From Ralstonia sp. RRA (GTDB taxonomy: Bacteria > Pseudomonadota > Gammaproteobacteria > Burkholderiales > Burkholderiaceae), in contig NZ_CP146091.1 of NCBI RefSeq assembly GCF_037023145.1, positions 2,356,001 to 2,420,000 on the forward strand: 64,000 nt of DNA, written 5' to 3'. The position numbers and the translations under genes were made by a program. The notes under the pieces are model-generated. The model was not told where the DNA came from and did not search any database. It saw only the letters and a program-made list of their open reading frames with translations. Below are positions 19,964-30,383 of the stretch, in pieces (positions within the stretch are counted from its first letter, which is position 1; every line of letters begins with the position of its first letter).

Positions 19964-22630
19964 TTATGACTCGGCGCTGTCATCCGACTGTGCATCGGCG
20001 TCCGGTGCGGCATCTGGCGCATCCACACTTTCATCACCTTCTGCGTCGGACTCCACCACACGCTGCAGACCGGACAGCTTGTTGCCCTCACCCACATTGA
20101 TGAGTGTCACGCCCTGGGTGGCACGACCCATTTCGCGGATCTCGTCCACACGCGTGCGAATCAGCACGCCACCCGTGGTGATCAGCATGATCTCGTCTTC
20201 CGGCGCCACCAGCGCGGCAGCCACCACCTTGCCGTTCCGCTCGGAGGTCTGAATGGCGATCATGCCCTTGGTACCGCGGCCGTGACGGGTGTATTCCGAG
20301 ATCGGCGTACGCTTGCCGTAGCCATTTTCGGTGGCGGTCAGCACGCTGCCGATGCTTGCCTGCGCGCCCTCGCCTTCGGCTTCCGTCTCAGCCGGCGCCA
20401 CCAGCATGGCGATGACCTGCTGACCCTCTTCCAGGTTCATGCCGCGCACGCCGCGCGCCTGACGACCCATCGGACGCACATCGTTCTCATCAAATCGCAC
20501 GGCCTTGCCTGCATCCGAGAACAGCATCACGTCGTGCTGGCCATCGGTAATGGCAGCGCCAATCAGGAAGTCGCCCTCGTCCAGATCCACCGCAATGATG
20601 CCGGCCTTGCGCGGGTTCGAGAAATCTGTCAGTGCCGTCTTCTTGACCGTGCCCTTGGAGGTGGTCATGAACACGAAATGCTGCTCGTCGAACTGTTTGA
20701 CCGGCAGGATCACGTTGATCTTCTCGCCCGGCGACAGCGGGAACATATTGACGATCGGACGGCCACGCGAGTTGCGGCTGCCCGCCGGAACTTCCCACAC
20801 CTTCAGCCAGTACAGACGGCCGCGATTCGAGAAGCAGAGGATGTAATCGTGCGTGTTGGCGACAAATAGCGTGTCGATCCAGTCGTCTTCCTTCGTCGCG
20901 GCCGCTTGCTTGCCACGGCCGCCGCGCTTCTGCGCACGGTACTCGGAAATCGGCTGGCTCTTCATATAGCCGCTGTGGGACAGCGTCACCACCAGATCCT
21001 GCGGCGTAATGAGGTCTTCTGTATCCAACTCGGTCGCATTATGCTCGATCTGCGAGCGACGCTCATCGCCAAATTCCGCGCGAATAGCGGTGAGTTCCTC
21101 GACGATGATGGCGGTAATGCGTTCCGGGCGCGCCAGGATATCCAGCAGGTCGGCGATCTGCGCCATCACCTCGCGGTATTCCTGGACGATCTTGTCCTGC
21201 TCCAGCCCGGTGAGGCGCTGCAGGCGCATCTGCAGGATTTCCTGCGCTTGCGTATCCGACAGCTTGTACAGGCCATCGCCCTGCATGCCGAATGCCGGCA
21301 GCAGACCTTCCGGGCGGTACGCATCGCGACCACCGGCGGTTTCGCCCTCGGCGCGCGACAACATCTCGCGCACCAGGCCCGAATCCCAGCTGCGGCTCAT
21401 CAATTCGGCCTTGGCAACCGGCGGAGTCGGCGCCGCCTTGATGATGGCGATGAACTCGTCGATGTTGGCCAGCGCTACAGCCAGACCTTCCAGGATGTGA
21501 CCACGCTCGCGCGCTTTGCGCAGGTCGAACACGGTGCGGCGCGTCACCACCTCGCGGCGGTGCAGCAGGAAGCACTCCAGCATCTGGCGCAGGTTCAGCA
21601 GGCGCGGCTGGCCATCGACCAGCGCCACCATGTTCATGCCGAACGTGTCCTGCAGCTGCGTATTCTTATAGAGATTGTTGAGCACAACCTCCGGCACTTC
21701 GCCGCGCTTGAGCTCGATCACCACGCGCATGCCGGATTTGTCCGACTCGTCGCGAATGTCGGAGATGCCCTCGATGCGTTTTTCCGTCACCAGCTCGGCA
21801 ATGCGCTCAAGCAGCGTGCGCTTGTTAACTTGATAGGGCAGCTCATCAACGATGATCGCCTGGCGCTGGCCGCGGTCGATCTCTTCAAAGTGCGTCTTGG
21901 CACGCATCACCACACGGCCACGGCCGGTGCGATAGCCTTCGCGCACACCCGAGATACCGTAGATGATGCCGGCCGTCGGGAAATCTGGCGCCGGGATCAG
22001 CTCGATCAGCTCATCAACGGTTGCTTCCGGATTGTTCAGCAGATGCAAGCACCCGTCGACAATCTCATTCAGGTTATGCGGCGGAATATTGGTCGCCATA
22101 CCGACCGCGATCCCGGACGAACCGTTAACGAGCAGGTTCGGGATACGCGCCGGCAGAACCGAGGGCTCGCTTTCGCTGCCGTCGTAGTTCGGCTCGAAAT
22201 TGACGGTTTCCTTGTCGAGATCGGCCAGCAACTCGTGAGCGATCTTCGACAGGCGGATTTCGGTGTAACGCATCGCCGCGGCGTTGTCGCCGTCGACCGA
22301 ACCGAAGTTGCCCTGGCCATCAACCAGCATGTAGCGCAGGGAGAAGTTCTGCGCCATCCGCACGATGGTGTCGTATACAGCAGTGTCGCCGTGGGGGTGA
22401 TACTTACCGATCACATCCCCGACGATACGTGCAGACTTCTTATAGGGACGATTCCAGTCGTTGTTCAGCTCGTGCATCGAGTACAGCGCACGACGATGCA
22501 CCGGCTTGAGGCCATCCCGTACATCTGGAAGGGCGCGGCCCACGATCACGCTCATGGCGTAAGCGAGGTACGAACTGCGCATTTCCTCTTCGAGCGATAC
22601 CGGGAGTGTCTCTTTGGCGAATTGATCCAT
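19964..22630 (-). CDS. gyrA: DNA gyrase subunit A
   Basis: 888 residues from [17 protein letters not shown]. The breakage-reunion domain has the catalytic Tyr in [11 protein letters not shown] and the quinolone-determining region [17 protein letters not shown]; the position matching E. coli Ser83 is Thr, and Asp87 is kept. Six beta-pinwheel repeats and the GyrA box QxRGGRG-like ([12 protein letters not shown]) follow, then a long acidic tail ([16 protein letters not shown]). Divergent from the OmpA-family gene. Confidence 0.97.
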   Translation of the reverse strand: MDQFAKETLPVSLEEEMRSSYLAYAMSVIVGRALPDVRDGLKPVHRRALYSMHELNNDWNRPYKKSARIVGDVIGKYHPHGDTAVYDTIVRMAQNFSLRYMLVDGQGNFGSVDGDNAAAMRYTEIRLSKIAHELLADLDKETVNFEPNYDGSESEPSVLPARIPNLLVNGSSGIAVGMATNIPPHNLNEIVDGCLHLLNNPEATVDELIELIPAPDFPTAGIIYGISGVREGYRTGRGRVVMRAKTHFEEIDRGQRQAIIVDELPYQVNKRTLLERIAELVTEKRIEGISDIRDESDKSGMRVVIELKRGEVPEVVLNNLYKNTQLQDTFGMNMVALVDGQPRLLNLRQMLECFLLHRREVVTRRTVFDLRKARERGHILEGLAVALANIDEFIAIIKAAPTPPVAKAELMSRSWDSGLVREMLSRAEGETAGGRDAYRPEGLLPAFGMQGDGLYKLSDTQAQEILQMRLQRLTGLEQDKIVQEYREVMAQIADLLDILARPERITAIIVEELTAIRAEFGDERRSQIEHNATELDTEDLITPQDLVVTLSHSGYMKSQPISEYRAQKRGGRGKQAAATKEDDWIDTLFVANTHDYILCFSNRGRLYWLKVWEVPAGSRNSRGRPIVNMFPLSPGEKINVILPVKQFDEQHFVFMTTSKGTVKKTALTDFSNPRKAGIIAVDLDEGDFLIGAAITDGQHDVMLFSDAGKAVRFDENDVRPMGRQARGVRGMNLEEGQQVIAMLVAPAETEAEGEGAQASIGSVLTATENGYGKRTPISEYTRHGRGTKGMIAIQTSERNGKVVAAALVAPEDEIMLITTGGVLIRTRVDEIREMGRATQGVTLINVGEGNKLSGLQRVVESDAEGDESVDAPDAAPDADAQSDDSAES

Positions 22631-23063
22631 TGGGCGAACGATGGGAGGCCCGATAGTGAACACGGAGGTGAGCACTACAAGGCGCTACGGTTGCGCGAAT
22701 AACAGAACATTTTACCATGCCGCAAGCCCCCTCCCCCTCTTGCGGGCGAGCGACGCATCCTCAACCTCGGGCACGTTCCCTGCGAAGGCGACCAAAACCC
22801 CCGATCCAGTCCCCACAAGGGTTTGCGAGCAGTTTTCTGCCTTGTTGCGTACACACCACAAGGCCGTGATGCCCCGTTCGAATCGCTTATATTTGCTTTT
22901 TAGGAGTGCGTGCTTGTGGCACAATCCCCCAGCGAAGAGGCAGACATTGTTCGAAGTGGAGCCTTCACCACACCGAGAATGTTATACTCCGAAGAATGTA
23001 TGACTTGTTTTCGTCCCATCTGCTCGCAGTCTTCTGCGGTGATCTCATCCTGAGAGGAGAAAT
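22631..23063. promoter_or_regulatory. Divergent control region between gyrA and ompA-family gene
   Basis: 433 bases without a convincing gene. It must carry the leftward gyrA promoter and the rightward porin promoter. A clear SD (GAGAGGAG, 23,054-23,061) precedes the OmpA-family ATG. AT-rich tracts around 22,885-22,905 and 22,980-23,010 are the best promoter candidates; I could not assign hexamers with confidence. Confidence 0.5.
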
Positions 23064-23717
23064 ATGAAAAAATTTGCCAAGCTCGCGTTCGCTGCAGCTG
23101 CGGTAGCCATGGCTGCGTCCGCTTACGCTCAGTCGGTGCCCTACGAAAAGAAGGCCGTCAACGACAACTGGGGTAACGGCACGAGCGAGTGGGTCTGGAA
23201 GAACGGCACGAACGAACTGTGCTGGCGCAATGGCTTCTGGACGCCGGCAACGGCCAACGCACAGTGTGACGGCGCTCTGGCTCCGGCTGCTGCTCCGACG
23301 GCTGCTACCCCGGCCGCTCCGGCTGCTGTTGCCCCGACCAGCGAGAAGGTCACCTTCGCTGCTGACACGCTGTTCGACTTCGACAAGGCTGTGCTGAAGC
23401 CGGAAGGCAAGGCTAAGCTGGACGACCTGGTCTCGAAGCTGCAAGGCATCAACCTGGAAGTCGTGATCGCCGTTGGCCACACCGACTCGTTCGGTTCGGA
23501 CAAGTACAACGACCGCCTGTCGGTCCGTCGTGCTGAAGCCGTCAAGGGCTACCTGGTCAGCAAGGGCATCGAAGCCAACCGTGTCTACACGGAAGGCAAG
23601 GGCAAGCGCCAGCTGAAGGTTGATCCGAAGTCGTGCAAGGGCGCTCGCAAGGCACAAATCGCCTGCCAGCAACCGAACCGCCGCGTTGACGTTGAAGTGG
23701 TCGGCACGAAGAAGTAA
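23064..23717 (+). CDS. OmpA-family outer-membrane/peptidoglycan-binding protein
   Basis: 217 residues. Signal peptide MKKFAKLAFAAAAVAMAASAYA; a short middle region with two WxxGT-type segments and an Ala/Pro-rich linker; then a full OmpA C-terminal domain (LFDFDKAVLKPEGKAKLDDL, GHTDSFGSDKYNDRLSVRRA) with the Asp and Arg that hold diaminopimelate. No beta-barrel of E. coli OmpA size is present, so it is a small OmpA-like anchor. Codon use is very biased, consistent with high expression. Confidence 0.93.
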   Translation: MKKFAKLAFAAAAVAMAASAYAQSVPYEKKAVNDNWGNGTSEWVWKNGTNELCWRNGFWTPATANAQCDGALAPAAAPTAATPAAPAAVAPTSEKVTFAADTLFDFDKAVLKPEGKAKLDDLVSKLQGINLEVVIAVGHTDSFGSDKYNDRLSVRRAEAVKGYLVSKGIEANRVYTEGKGKRQLKVDPKSCKGARKAQIACQQPNRRVDVEVVGTKK

Positions 23718-23736
23718 TTCGGTTTCTACCGAAGGA

Positions 23737-23765
23737 AAAGCCCAGCGAAAGCTGGGCTTTTTTTT
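23737..23765 (+). terminator. Terminator of the OmpA-family gene
   Basis: AAAGCCCAGC GAAA GCTGGGCTTT, a perfect 10-bp stem with a GNRA tetraloop followed by a run of T to 23,765. Confidence 0.92.
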
Positions 23766-23816
23766 GCCCATGCACCGCGCTCTGACTGATTTGTCCGCCG
23801 GCAATCCAGGACAACA

Positions 23817-23850
23817 AAAAAGCGGCGACGCCCATGCGCCACCGCTTTTT
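23817..23850 (-). terminator. Terminator of the glycine-zipper lipoprotein gene
   Basis: AAAAAGCGG and CCGCTTTTT pair across a GC-rich loop; on the minus strand the hairpin ends in a T run. It lies 35 bases past the stop at 23,885. Confidence 0.7.
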
Positions 23851-23884
23851 CATCTCGAAGGCACGAAGCCCTCGCTCTTCTCTA

Positions 23885-24388
23885 TTAGTAAGACGGCGTT
23901 GCCTGATCGTTGGCAACCATGGCCCTGTCGCCCACGCGCAGGTTGTTCGGGTTCTGCTGCGTGACCGTCGCGACACGGCCATCATCCAGGCGCACGCTGA
24001 TGCGGTACACCGTTTGCCCGCCCGCAGCCGAGCGCTGCTCAACCTGGTTGCCGGCATAGGCGCCAAGCGCCGCGCCGCCGATGGTGGCTACCGTATTACC
24101 GGTACCGCCTCCGACCTGATGGCCCAGGATACCGCCCGCCACACCACCAATGATCGTGCCCAGAATGCCTGGACTGTTAACCGGCGCCTGCATCGGCTGG
24201 ATCGATTCGACCCGGCCGTACAACGCGCCCGGCTGCTGTTGCGGCTGACCGCCATACGCGGGAGGCGGAGCATACCCACCGCCGCCGTAACCGCCACCAT
24301 ATCCACCGCCGTAACCCGGCGCGGCGCAGCCCGCCAGCACCGCCAGGCCCGCAACACCGAGCCCCGCCAAAATTCGTTTGGATTTCAT
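23885..24388 (-). CDS. Glycine-zipper outer-membrane lipoprotein (SlyB/Pcp type)
   Basis: 167 residues from MKSKRILAGLGVAGLAVLAGC; the lipobox LAGC predicts lipidation at Cys21. A Gly/Tyr-rich low-complexity region (repeated GGGYGG) precedes a glycine-zipper pair of helices (GTIIGGVAGGILGHQVGGG, AALGAYAGNQVE) and a small beta domain. Related proteins (Pcp, SlyB) sit in the outer membrane and help envelope integrity. SD AAGGAGAG before the ATG. Confidence 0.88.
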   Translation of the reverse strand: MKSKRILAGLGVAGLAVLAGCAAPGYGGGYGGGYGGGGYAPPPAYGGQPQQQPGALYGRVESIQPMQAPVNSPGILGTIIGGVAGGILGHQVGGGTGNTVATIGGAALGAYAGNQVEQRSAAGGQTVYRISVRLDDGRVATVTQQNPNNLRVGDRAMVANDQATPSY

Positions 24389-24549
24389 TGATCTCTCCTT
24401 GAGGGATGGTGACGATTGGAGAAAACGCATGCGCGTTCGTTCACCTTTGTTTCAATGTGAAACCTTTTTCTTGGCGCGCTTGATTTGGTTGGGGCGGCGC
24501 TTTTTGGTACATTTCCTCACCTAGCCGTTATACCCAGGCGCAGTGCAAC

Positions 24550-25266
24550 ATGACGACCACTCACGCGAACGCCGATCCCGGCGAACTCGAAAAATTCAGC
24601 GAACTCGCTCACCGCTGGTGGGATCCGAACAGCGAGTTCAAACCCCTGCACGAAATCAATCCGCTGCGCCTCGACTGGATTCAATCCATCGCGCCGCTGG
24701 CGGGCAAGCGTGTTGTCGACATCGGTTGCGGCGGCGGCATCCTCTCAGAAAGCATGGCGCGTGTCGGGGCCAACGTCAAAGGCATCGATCTGTCACGCAA
24801 AGCATTGCGGGTTGCCGATCTGCACAGTCTGGAAGCGGGCGTTGCCGTCGATTACGAAGAGATCGCAGCAGAAGCGCTCGCAGCACGTGAACCCGGCAGC
24901 TACGACGTCGTGACTTGCATGGAGATGCTCGAACATGTGCCCGATCCGGCGTCGGTTGTGCGCGCTTGCGCGACCTTGGTGAAGCCTGGCGGCCACGTGT
25001 TCTTCTCGACCATCCATCGCAACGCCAAGGCATATCTGCTAGCAGTGATTGGCGCGGAATACGTGTTGAACATGCTGCCGCGCGGCACACACGACTACGC
25101 CAAGTTCATCCGCCCGTCGGAGCTTGCCTCGTTCACGCGTCTGGCGGGTTTGCAGCCGGAGCAGATGCGCGGCCTGGAATACAACCCGATCACCGGGCGC
25201 TACGCCCTGACGCAAGACACCAGCGTCAACTATCTGATGGCCACGCGCCGTCCGGGCAACGCATGA
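24550..25266 (+). CDS. ubiG: Ubiquinone biosynthesis O-methyltransferase
   Basis: 238-residue class I SAM methyltransferase catalysing both O-methylations in ubiquinone synthesis. [34 protein letters not shown] (SAM motif I), [13 protein letters not shown] and NYLMATRRP are UbiG signatures. Its stop overlaps the start of gph by four bases (ATGA), a coupled pair seen in many betaproteobacteria. Confidence 0.96.
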   Translation: MTTTHANADPGELEKFSELAHRWWDPNSEFKPLHEINPLRLDWIQSIAPLAGKRVVDIGCGGGILSESMARVGANVKGIDLSRKALRVADLHSLEAGVAVDYEEIAAEALAAREPGSYDVVTCMEMLEHVPDPASVVRACATLVKPGGHVFFSTIHRNAKAYLLAVIGAEYVLNMLPRGTHDYAKFIRPSELASFTRLAGLQPEQMRGLEYNPITGRYALTQDTSVNYLMATRRPGNA

Positions 25267-25952
25267 CGGCGGGCAAATTCCCAGCTCCGCTGGGCGCGGT
25301 GCTGTTCGACCTGGACGGCACACTGGCCGACACTGCGCCAGACCTGGCGGCTGCGGCCAACAAGGTGCGCACCGACCGCGGCCTGGATCCGCTGGCCTAT
25401 GAAGCGCTACGCCCCGTCGCTTCACACGGTGCGCGCGGGCTGCTTGGCGTGGCCTTCGGCATCGGGCCGGAGGATGCCGAATTCGAGTCGCTGCGATTGG
25501 CGTTCCTCGCCAACTACGAAGCGGAAATCTGCGTGCGCACAGCGCTATTCCCGGGCATGGCCGATGTGCTGGCCGAACTTGGCCGCGCGGGTATCCCCTG
25601 GGGCATCGTCACCAACAAATCCGGCCGGCTGACCGTGCCACTGGTGGCCCAGTTGACGTTTCCGGTGCCGCCGGCCTGCGTGGTGGCAGGCGATACGACA
25701 CCGCACGCCAAGCCCCACCCCGCCCCGCTGCTGCACGCGGCAGAATCCATTGGCGTGGATGCGCGGCAGATCGTCTACGTGGGCGACGATGTACGCGACA
25801 TCGAGGCCGGCCGCGCCGCCGGCATGCCCACCGTTGCTGCTAGTTACGGCTATTGTGGTAATGGGCCGCCGCCCACGGAATGGCGCGCGGATGCGTTGAT
25901 CGCCCACGCCGCCGAGCTGATTCCGCTGTTGCTCGCATCACAACGCGCTTGA
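25263..25952 (+). CDS. gph: Phosphoglycolate phosphatase
   Basis: 229-residue HAD-superfamily phosphatase. Motif [12 protein letters not shown] with the nucleophilic Asp, motif II in WGIVTNKSG, motif III Lys in KPHPAPL and motif [20 protein letters not shown] are complete. Start taken at the ATG overlapping the ubiG stop. It removes 2-phosphoglycolate, for example from repair of oxidised DNA ends; some paralogues next to ubiG act on other small phosphates. Confidence 0.9.
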   Translation: MTAGKFPAPLGAVLFDLDGTLADTAPDLAAAANKVRTDRGLDPLAYEALRPVASHGARGLLGVAFGIGPEDAEFESLRLAFLANYEAEICVRTALFPGMADVLAELGRAGIPWGIVTNKSGRLTVPLVAQLTFPVPPACVVAGDTTPHAKPHPAPLLHAAESIGVDARQIVYVGDDVRDIEAGRAAGMPTVAASYGYCGNGPPPTEWRADALIAHAAELIPLLLASQRA

Positions 25953-26064
25953 GACAGCGCCCGGGCCGACGCCCGGCACCTTCCAGGACCGCCGCCTTCC
26001 GCACGGAACGCGGCGGTCGACCGACTGACGAAGTACGCCACACCGTGGCTGGACCGACACCAGC

Positions 26065-29000
26065 ATGAGCACCTCCCCCGACTCACGTCCCGACCTGCAA
26101 TCAAAGCCAAACGGCTGGCGCGCACGGCTTGATCGTGTGCGCGGCACAGCCGGCTGGCAACGCGCCGCACAGGTGGGCACGTCGCGACGCACCAAGCGGA
26201 TCGGGCTGGGCGTATTGATCTTCCTGGTGGTATTCGGCCTGCTGGGTGCACTGGGCGGGCCGCCCCTGCTGCACCACTTGGCTGAGACGCAGTTGAGCAA
26301 GGTTCTGGAACGGCCAGTGACGGTCGGCAAGATCAGCATCAACCCGTACACACTGCGGCTCGATGTCGACCAACTCCACATCGCCGAACGCGACGGCAAG
26401 ACGCCCTTCGTCGACGTCGGCCACCTCCACGTGAATGCTTCGTGGAGTTCAATCTTCCGACGCGCACCCGTGATTGAAGAATTGCGCATCGATGCGCTGC
26501 GCGTGCATATCGTGCGCACCGCCGAGCAGCGCTTCAACTTCTCCGACATCGTCGACAGGCTCTCTGCACCGGAGAACCCGCCCAAGCCCAAGTCGACCGA
26601 ACCGGCGCGCTTCGTATTTGCCAACCTGCAGTTGACCAATGGCGCGATCGAGTTTGTCGATCAACCGCTGAGCTCACAGCACAAGGTCGACAACCTGCAG
26701 ATCGGCGTGCCCTTCCTGGCGAGCCTGCCGGCTGACGTGAATATCTTCGTGCAACCTCTGCTGGCCGCGCGCATTGACGGCGCCCCGCTCCATTTTGCGG
26801 GTCAGACCAAACCGTTTGCCGATTCGCTGGAATCGAACCTGAACATCAAGCTCGATGGCCTGGAACTGCCCCGCTACCTCAGCTACGTACCCGGCCCGCT
26901 GCCGGTGGCCGTGCCACAGGGCAAGCTGACGACCGACCTGACGATCGACTTCCAGAAGCCGAAGACCGGCGCACCGGTGCTGCGCGTGCATGGGACGGCC
27001 GGACTGGACAACCTAGAGGTGACCGACGCCAAAAAAGCGCCGCTGGTGGCCGCCAAGCAGGTTCGCGCGACGCTGGCCGACGTGCGCCCGCTGGACAACG
27101 TATTCCACCTGGACGCCCTGACGCTCGACGGCGTACGTGTCGATGCCGTGCGCGCCGCCGATGGCTCGATCAACTTCGCACAACTGGGCGGCAAGCCGGC
27201 ACCAACGGAGGCCAAGCCAGCCGCACCGGAGCCCACCACCAAACCGAAGCCGCTGGACGTCGTCGTCAGCAAACTGCAGTTGGCCAACAGCACCGTGCAC
27301 TGGCGCGATGCCACCACGCAGCCGGCGGCGGACCTCACGCTGGAAGACCTTCACGGCAACGTAGCCGTGCGCACGCTGGGTGGCCCGATCACGTTTGACG
27401 TGGGGACCAAGCTGTCGCAAGGCGGCACGCTCAACGTCAAGGGCAACACATCGCTGGAGAAGAACAATGGCGAGCTGGAGCTGAAGCTCGACAGCGTGAA
27501 GCTGGCCGGCATCGGGCCTTATCTGCGTCAGGCAGGTGCCCCGCAACTGCAAAACGGCGCACTGTCTGCCGACGGCAAGGTCGCGCTCGACTTCGGCGCC
27601 GGCAAGTTCAACATACGCGCCGAACCGCTGACGGCCAGCCTGACAGACCTGGCGATGGCTTCGCCTACGGGCAAGGACACGGCCCTGCGCGCCAAGCTGC
27701 TGCGTGCCGACGTAAAGAGCTTCGACTTGGGCACCCGGACGATCGCACTGAATGAAGTGCGTGGGGATGGCCTGCAACTCGATGCGCTGCGCAAGAAGGA
27801 CGGCACGACCACGCTAACGTTGCTCGACAGCTCACAGCCTGCCGCGGCCAAACCCGCTGCCGCACCAGCCAAGTCCAAAGCGAACGCTCCGGCCGAGAAA
27901 CCCTGGGCTGTGACCGTGCAGACGTTCAAGCTGGACAACAGCGCCGTCGGCTTCGAGGACCAGACCAACGCGCATCCGGTTAAGGTGCGCGTCGAACCGC
28001 TGAACGTGGTGGTGCAAAACGCATCGACCGATCTGGGCAAGCCGATCAACGTGCAGATTGGCGCCGGGCTCGGCACCAAAGGCAAGCTGGATGTGCGCGG
28101 CGACGTTGTGCCGCAACCGCTCAAGGCCGACCTGCGCGTGAACACGCAGAACCTGTCGCTGGCGGGCTTCGACCCGTACCTCGACAAGGCACTGAACGCC
28201 GCCATCACCAGCGCGCTGCTGACGATGGACGGCCGCCTGGTGCTCAACCAGGGCAAGGCGCTGACGGTCAGCTACCAAGGCAATGCGACGCTGGGCAACG
28301 TGCGCCTGCAGGACCGCGTGACCTCTGACGACTTCCTGCGCTGGCGCTCGCTGGCACTCAACCGCATCCAGGCCAACTACGACGGCAACACGCCGCGCGT
28401 GCGCGTGGGCGCAGTGGCGTTGTCGACGTTCTATGCACGGGTCATCATCAACCCGAACGGCCGCCTGAACCTGCAAGACATCCGCGTGCAGTCGGATGAG
28501 GAGCGCCGCTCGCTCACGCAAGCGCAGCCGGCCCCGGCTTCGGCCCCTGCTGCCCCCGTCGCCAGTGCACCGGTGGCCGAAGCTGCCGCCTCAGCACCGG
28601 CGGCCGCACCCGCATCGGCAGTTGTAGCCACGGCACCCAAGGCCAGCAGCGCCGACTTGCGCATCGATGCCATCACACTGCAAGACGGCAACATTCGCTT
28701 TACCGACAACTTCGTCAAACCCAACTACACCGCCAATCTGACGGCTATTGGCGGCTCGGTGGGCACGATCAGCACGGCCGCCAACCAGACGCCGGCCGAC
28801 GTGACGTTGCGCGGCAGCGTCGACGGCACGGCGCCGGTGGACATCCACGGCAAGATCAACCCGCTCGCGCCCACGGCGTTTGTGGACCTGTCGGCCAAGG
28901 CTGATGGCGTAGAGCTGACCAACCTGACGCCCTACTCCGCCAAGTACGCCGGCTACCCGATCATCAAGGGCAAGCTGACGATGGACCTGCACTACCTGCT

Positions 29001-29832
29001 GGACCAGAAGAAGCTGACCGCCGACAACCATATCTTCATCGACCAGCTCACTTTCGGCGATCGCGTGGAGAGCAAGGATGCGACCAACCTGCCTGTGCGG
29101 CTGGCGGTGGCACTGCTCAAGAACTCGCGTGGTGAGATCGATGTGCACTTGCCGGTATCGGGCTCGCTCGATGATCCGCAGTTCAGCGTCGGCGGCATCG
29201 TCATACGTGCGCTGGTCAACCTGATCGTGCGTGCGGTGACAGCGCCGTTCTCGCTGCTCGCCAGCGCCTTTGGCGGCAGCGGCGGTGAGGAGCTCGGCTA
29301 CATCGAATTCGATCCGGGTACGGCAGCCATCAGCCAGGCATCGGTCGCAAAGATGGACAAGCTGGCCACCGCGCTCAAGGACCGCCCGGCATTGAAGGTG
29401 GATATCATCGGTCGCGTCGATCCGGAATTCGACCGCGACGGCCTGCGCCGCGAAGCTGTGAACCGCCAGATCCGTGAGCAGAAGCTCAAGGACGCCGGTG
29501 ACGCCGCCGAGGCCGACACCACCGTCAAACCCGAAGAAGAGAACAAGTACCTGGAGCGCGCCTACAAGGCCTCCAAGTTCCCGAAGCCGCGCAACATGAT
29601 CGGCCTGGCGAAATCGCTGCCGCCGGAAGAAATGCGCAAGCTGATGGAGACCAACGTGCAAGTGACCGATGCGGACCTGCGTGAACTTGCCCAGCGCCGC
29701 GCCAACGCCGTGCATGTGGCGCTGGCCGAACGTGTGGATCCGGGGCGTCTTTTTGTGGTGGCGCCCAAGCTCAGCGCCGAGGGTATCAAGGACAAGGGTA
29801 AGACGACGCGGGTTGATTTCGCGCTGAAGTAG
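26065..29832 (+). CDS. DUF748 (AsmA-like) giant envelope protein
   Basis: 1255 residues. A basic cytoplasmic head, one membrane helix near residues 50-72 (IGLGVLIFLVVFGLLGALGG), then a very long repetitive beta region with multiple DUF748/AsmA-type segments and two Ala/Pro-rich linkers. Near residue 1075 comes an OmpA-like segment (LGYIEFDPGTAAISQASVAKM). AsmA-like proteins are thought to bridge inner and outer membrane and move phospholipid; that role is inferred here. Stops 31 bases before ssrA. Confidence 0.85.
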   Translation: MSTSPDSRPDLQSKPNGWRARLDRVRGTAGWQRAAQVGTSRRTKRIGLGVLIFLVVFGLLGALGGPPLLHHLAETQLSKVLERPVTVGKISINPYTLRLDVDQLHIAERDGKTPFVDVGHLHVNASWSSIFRRAPVIEELRIDALRVHIVRTAEQRFNFSDIVDRLSAPENPPKPKSTEPARFVFANLQLTNGAIEFVDQPLSSQHKVDNLQIGVPFLASLPADVNIFVQPLLAARIDGAPLHFAGQTKPFADSLESNLNIKLDGLELPRYLSYVPGPLPVAVPQGKLTTDLTIDFQKPKTGAPVLRVHGTAGLDNLEVTDAKKAPLVAAKQVRATLADVRPLDNVFHLDALTLDGVRVDAVRAADGSINFAQLGGKPAPTEAKPAAPEPTTKPKPLDVVVSKLQLANSTVHWRDATTQPAADLTLEDLHGNVAVRTLGGPITFDVGTKLSQGGTLNVKGNTSLEKNNGELELKLDSVKLAGIGPYLRQAGAPQLQNGALSADGKVALDFGAGKFNIRAEPLTASLTDLAMASPTGKDTALRAKLLRADVKSFDLGTRTIALNEVRGDGLQLDALRKKDGTTTLTLLDSSQPAAAKPAAAPAKSKANAPAEKPWAVTVQTFKLDNSAVGFEDQTNAHPVKVRVEPLNVVVQNASTDLGKPINVQIGAGLGTKGKLDVRGDVVPQPLKADLRVNTQNLSLAGFDPYLDKALNAAITSALLTMDGRLVLNQGKALTVSYQGNATLGNVRLQDRVTSDDFLRWRSLALNRIQANYDGNTPRVRVGAVALSTFYARVIINPNGRLNLQDIRVQSDEERRSLTQAQPAPASAPAAPVASAPVAEAAASAPAAAPASAVVATAPKASSADLRIDAITLQDGNIRFTDNFVKPNYTANLTAIGGSVGTISTAANQTPADVTLRGSVDGTAPVDIHGKINPLAPTAFVDLSAKADGVELTNLTPYSAKYAGYPIIKGKLTMDLHYLLDQKKLTADNHIFIDQLTFGDRVESKDATNLPVRLAVALLKNSRGEIDVHLPVSGSLDDPQFSVGGIVIRALVNLIVRAVTAPFSLLASAFGGSGGEELGYIEFDPGTAAISQASVAKMDKLATALKDRPALKVDIIGRVDPEFDRDGLRREAVNRQIREQKLKDAGDAAEADTTVKPEEENKYLERAYKASKFPKPRNMIGLAKSLPPEEMRKLMETNVQVTDADLRELAQRRANAVHVALAERVDPGRLFVVAPKLSAEGIKDKGKTTRVDFALK

Positions 29833-29863
29833 CCCATCTATGGGATAATCGATCTTCTTCTCT

Positions 29864-29960
29864 GGGGCCGACCTGGTTTCGACGTGGGTTGCGAAGCAGT
29901 GGAGGGCATACCGAGGACCCGTCACCTCGTTAATCAATGGGAATGCAATAACTGCAAACG
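29864..29960 (+). pseudogene. ssrA: tmRNA gene ssrA, 5' part, interrupted by the island
   Basis: Starts with the tmRNA signature GGGGCCGACCTGGTTTCGAC (acceptor and D-domain) and runs through GAGGACCCGTCACC to the resume codon GCA at 29,954, then AAC G. At that point it stops matching tmRNA. The other part begins at 60,261; joined, they read GCA AAC GAC GAA CGT TAC GCA CTG GCA GCC TAA (ANDERYALAA). Acceptor GGGGCCG pairs with CGGCTCC at 60,511-60,517. So this is the native gene cut within the tag frame; any transcript would run into island DNA. Confidence 0.93.
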
Positions 29961-29975
29961 CACCACCCCCCTGAA
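29961..29975. repeat. Left island end motif
   Basis: The first island bases are CACCACCCCCCTGAA. A direct copy with one mismatch (CACCACCCACCTGAA) lies at 60,207-60,221, about 40 bases inside the right end. The extreme right end carries an inverted relative: the reverse complement of 60,243-60,255 reads CCTCCCCCCTAAA. These are candidate binding sites for the recombinases at the island termini. Confidence 0.6.
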
Positions 29976-30029
29976 GCGTCCATACTCTGAAAGTAAGCCG
30001 CTTGTTTGTAGCTACCACCGCATAGATGA

Positions 30030-30061
30030 ATGTATGGAAGTTTCCATAGACTTCCATACAT
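30030..30061. repeat. Strong inverted repeat near the left island end
   Basis: ATGTATGGAAGT and ACTTCCATACAT form a perfect 12-bp palindrome with an 8-base spacer (TTCCATAG), 70 bases inside the island. There is no T run, so a recombinase or regulator site is more likely than a terminator. Confidence 0.75.
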
Positions 30062-30383
30062 AACATGGGTAGCCGCGGCGCGCCTCGTGGACGACCACAA
30101 CGCCAATCATTCGCTAGTCCGGTTACCTCAATCGTGAGGTCAACTCTAGGACTCTGTCTGCCGACCAATCAATTTGGCCACCCAAAAGTTGGCAGCAGCG
30201 CGGCGACAAAGCGATTTTTACCGTCCTTGCCAGAGCCAGAACATTGCGTTATGCCCCGTCCTAACTGTTAGGAGGCCGGCAGACCTATGGGGCCAGCGAC
30301 AACGATGGTCCTTTTTGGCTTTTTTCTATATAAGGCAAGCCCCGAAGGGGCGTGTCAGTACCCCGTAGGGCCGTCCACAGCCT
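30062..30383. other. Non-coding left arm of the island
   Basis: No reading frame here looks like a gene. Notable are a GC hairpin CCCCGAAGGGG near 30,342 just after a T-rich tract (TTTTTGGCTTTTTTCTATATAA), and no recognisable RNA gene. It joins the end motif to the vgrG remnant and is probably end-site sequence plus decayed cargo. Confidence 0.4.

Noticed and set aside
20906..22702. 598-codon plus-strand frame opposite gyrA
   Set aside because: Antisense shadow of GyrA with His/Arg/Gln-biased composition.
28591..30168. 525-codon minus-strand frame across the DUF748 gene, ssrA and the left junction
   Set aside because: Arg/His/Gly-rich antisense product that crosses a structural RNA gene and a recombination junction.
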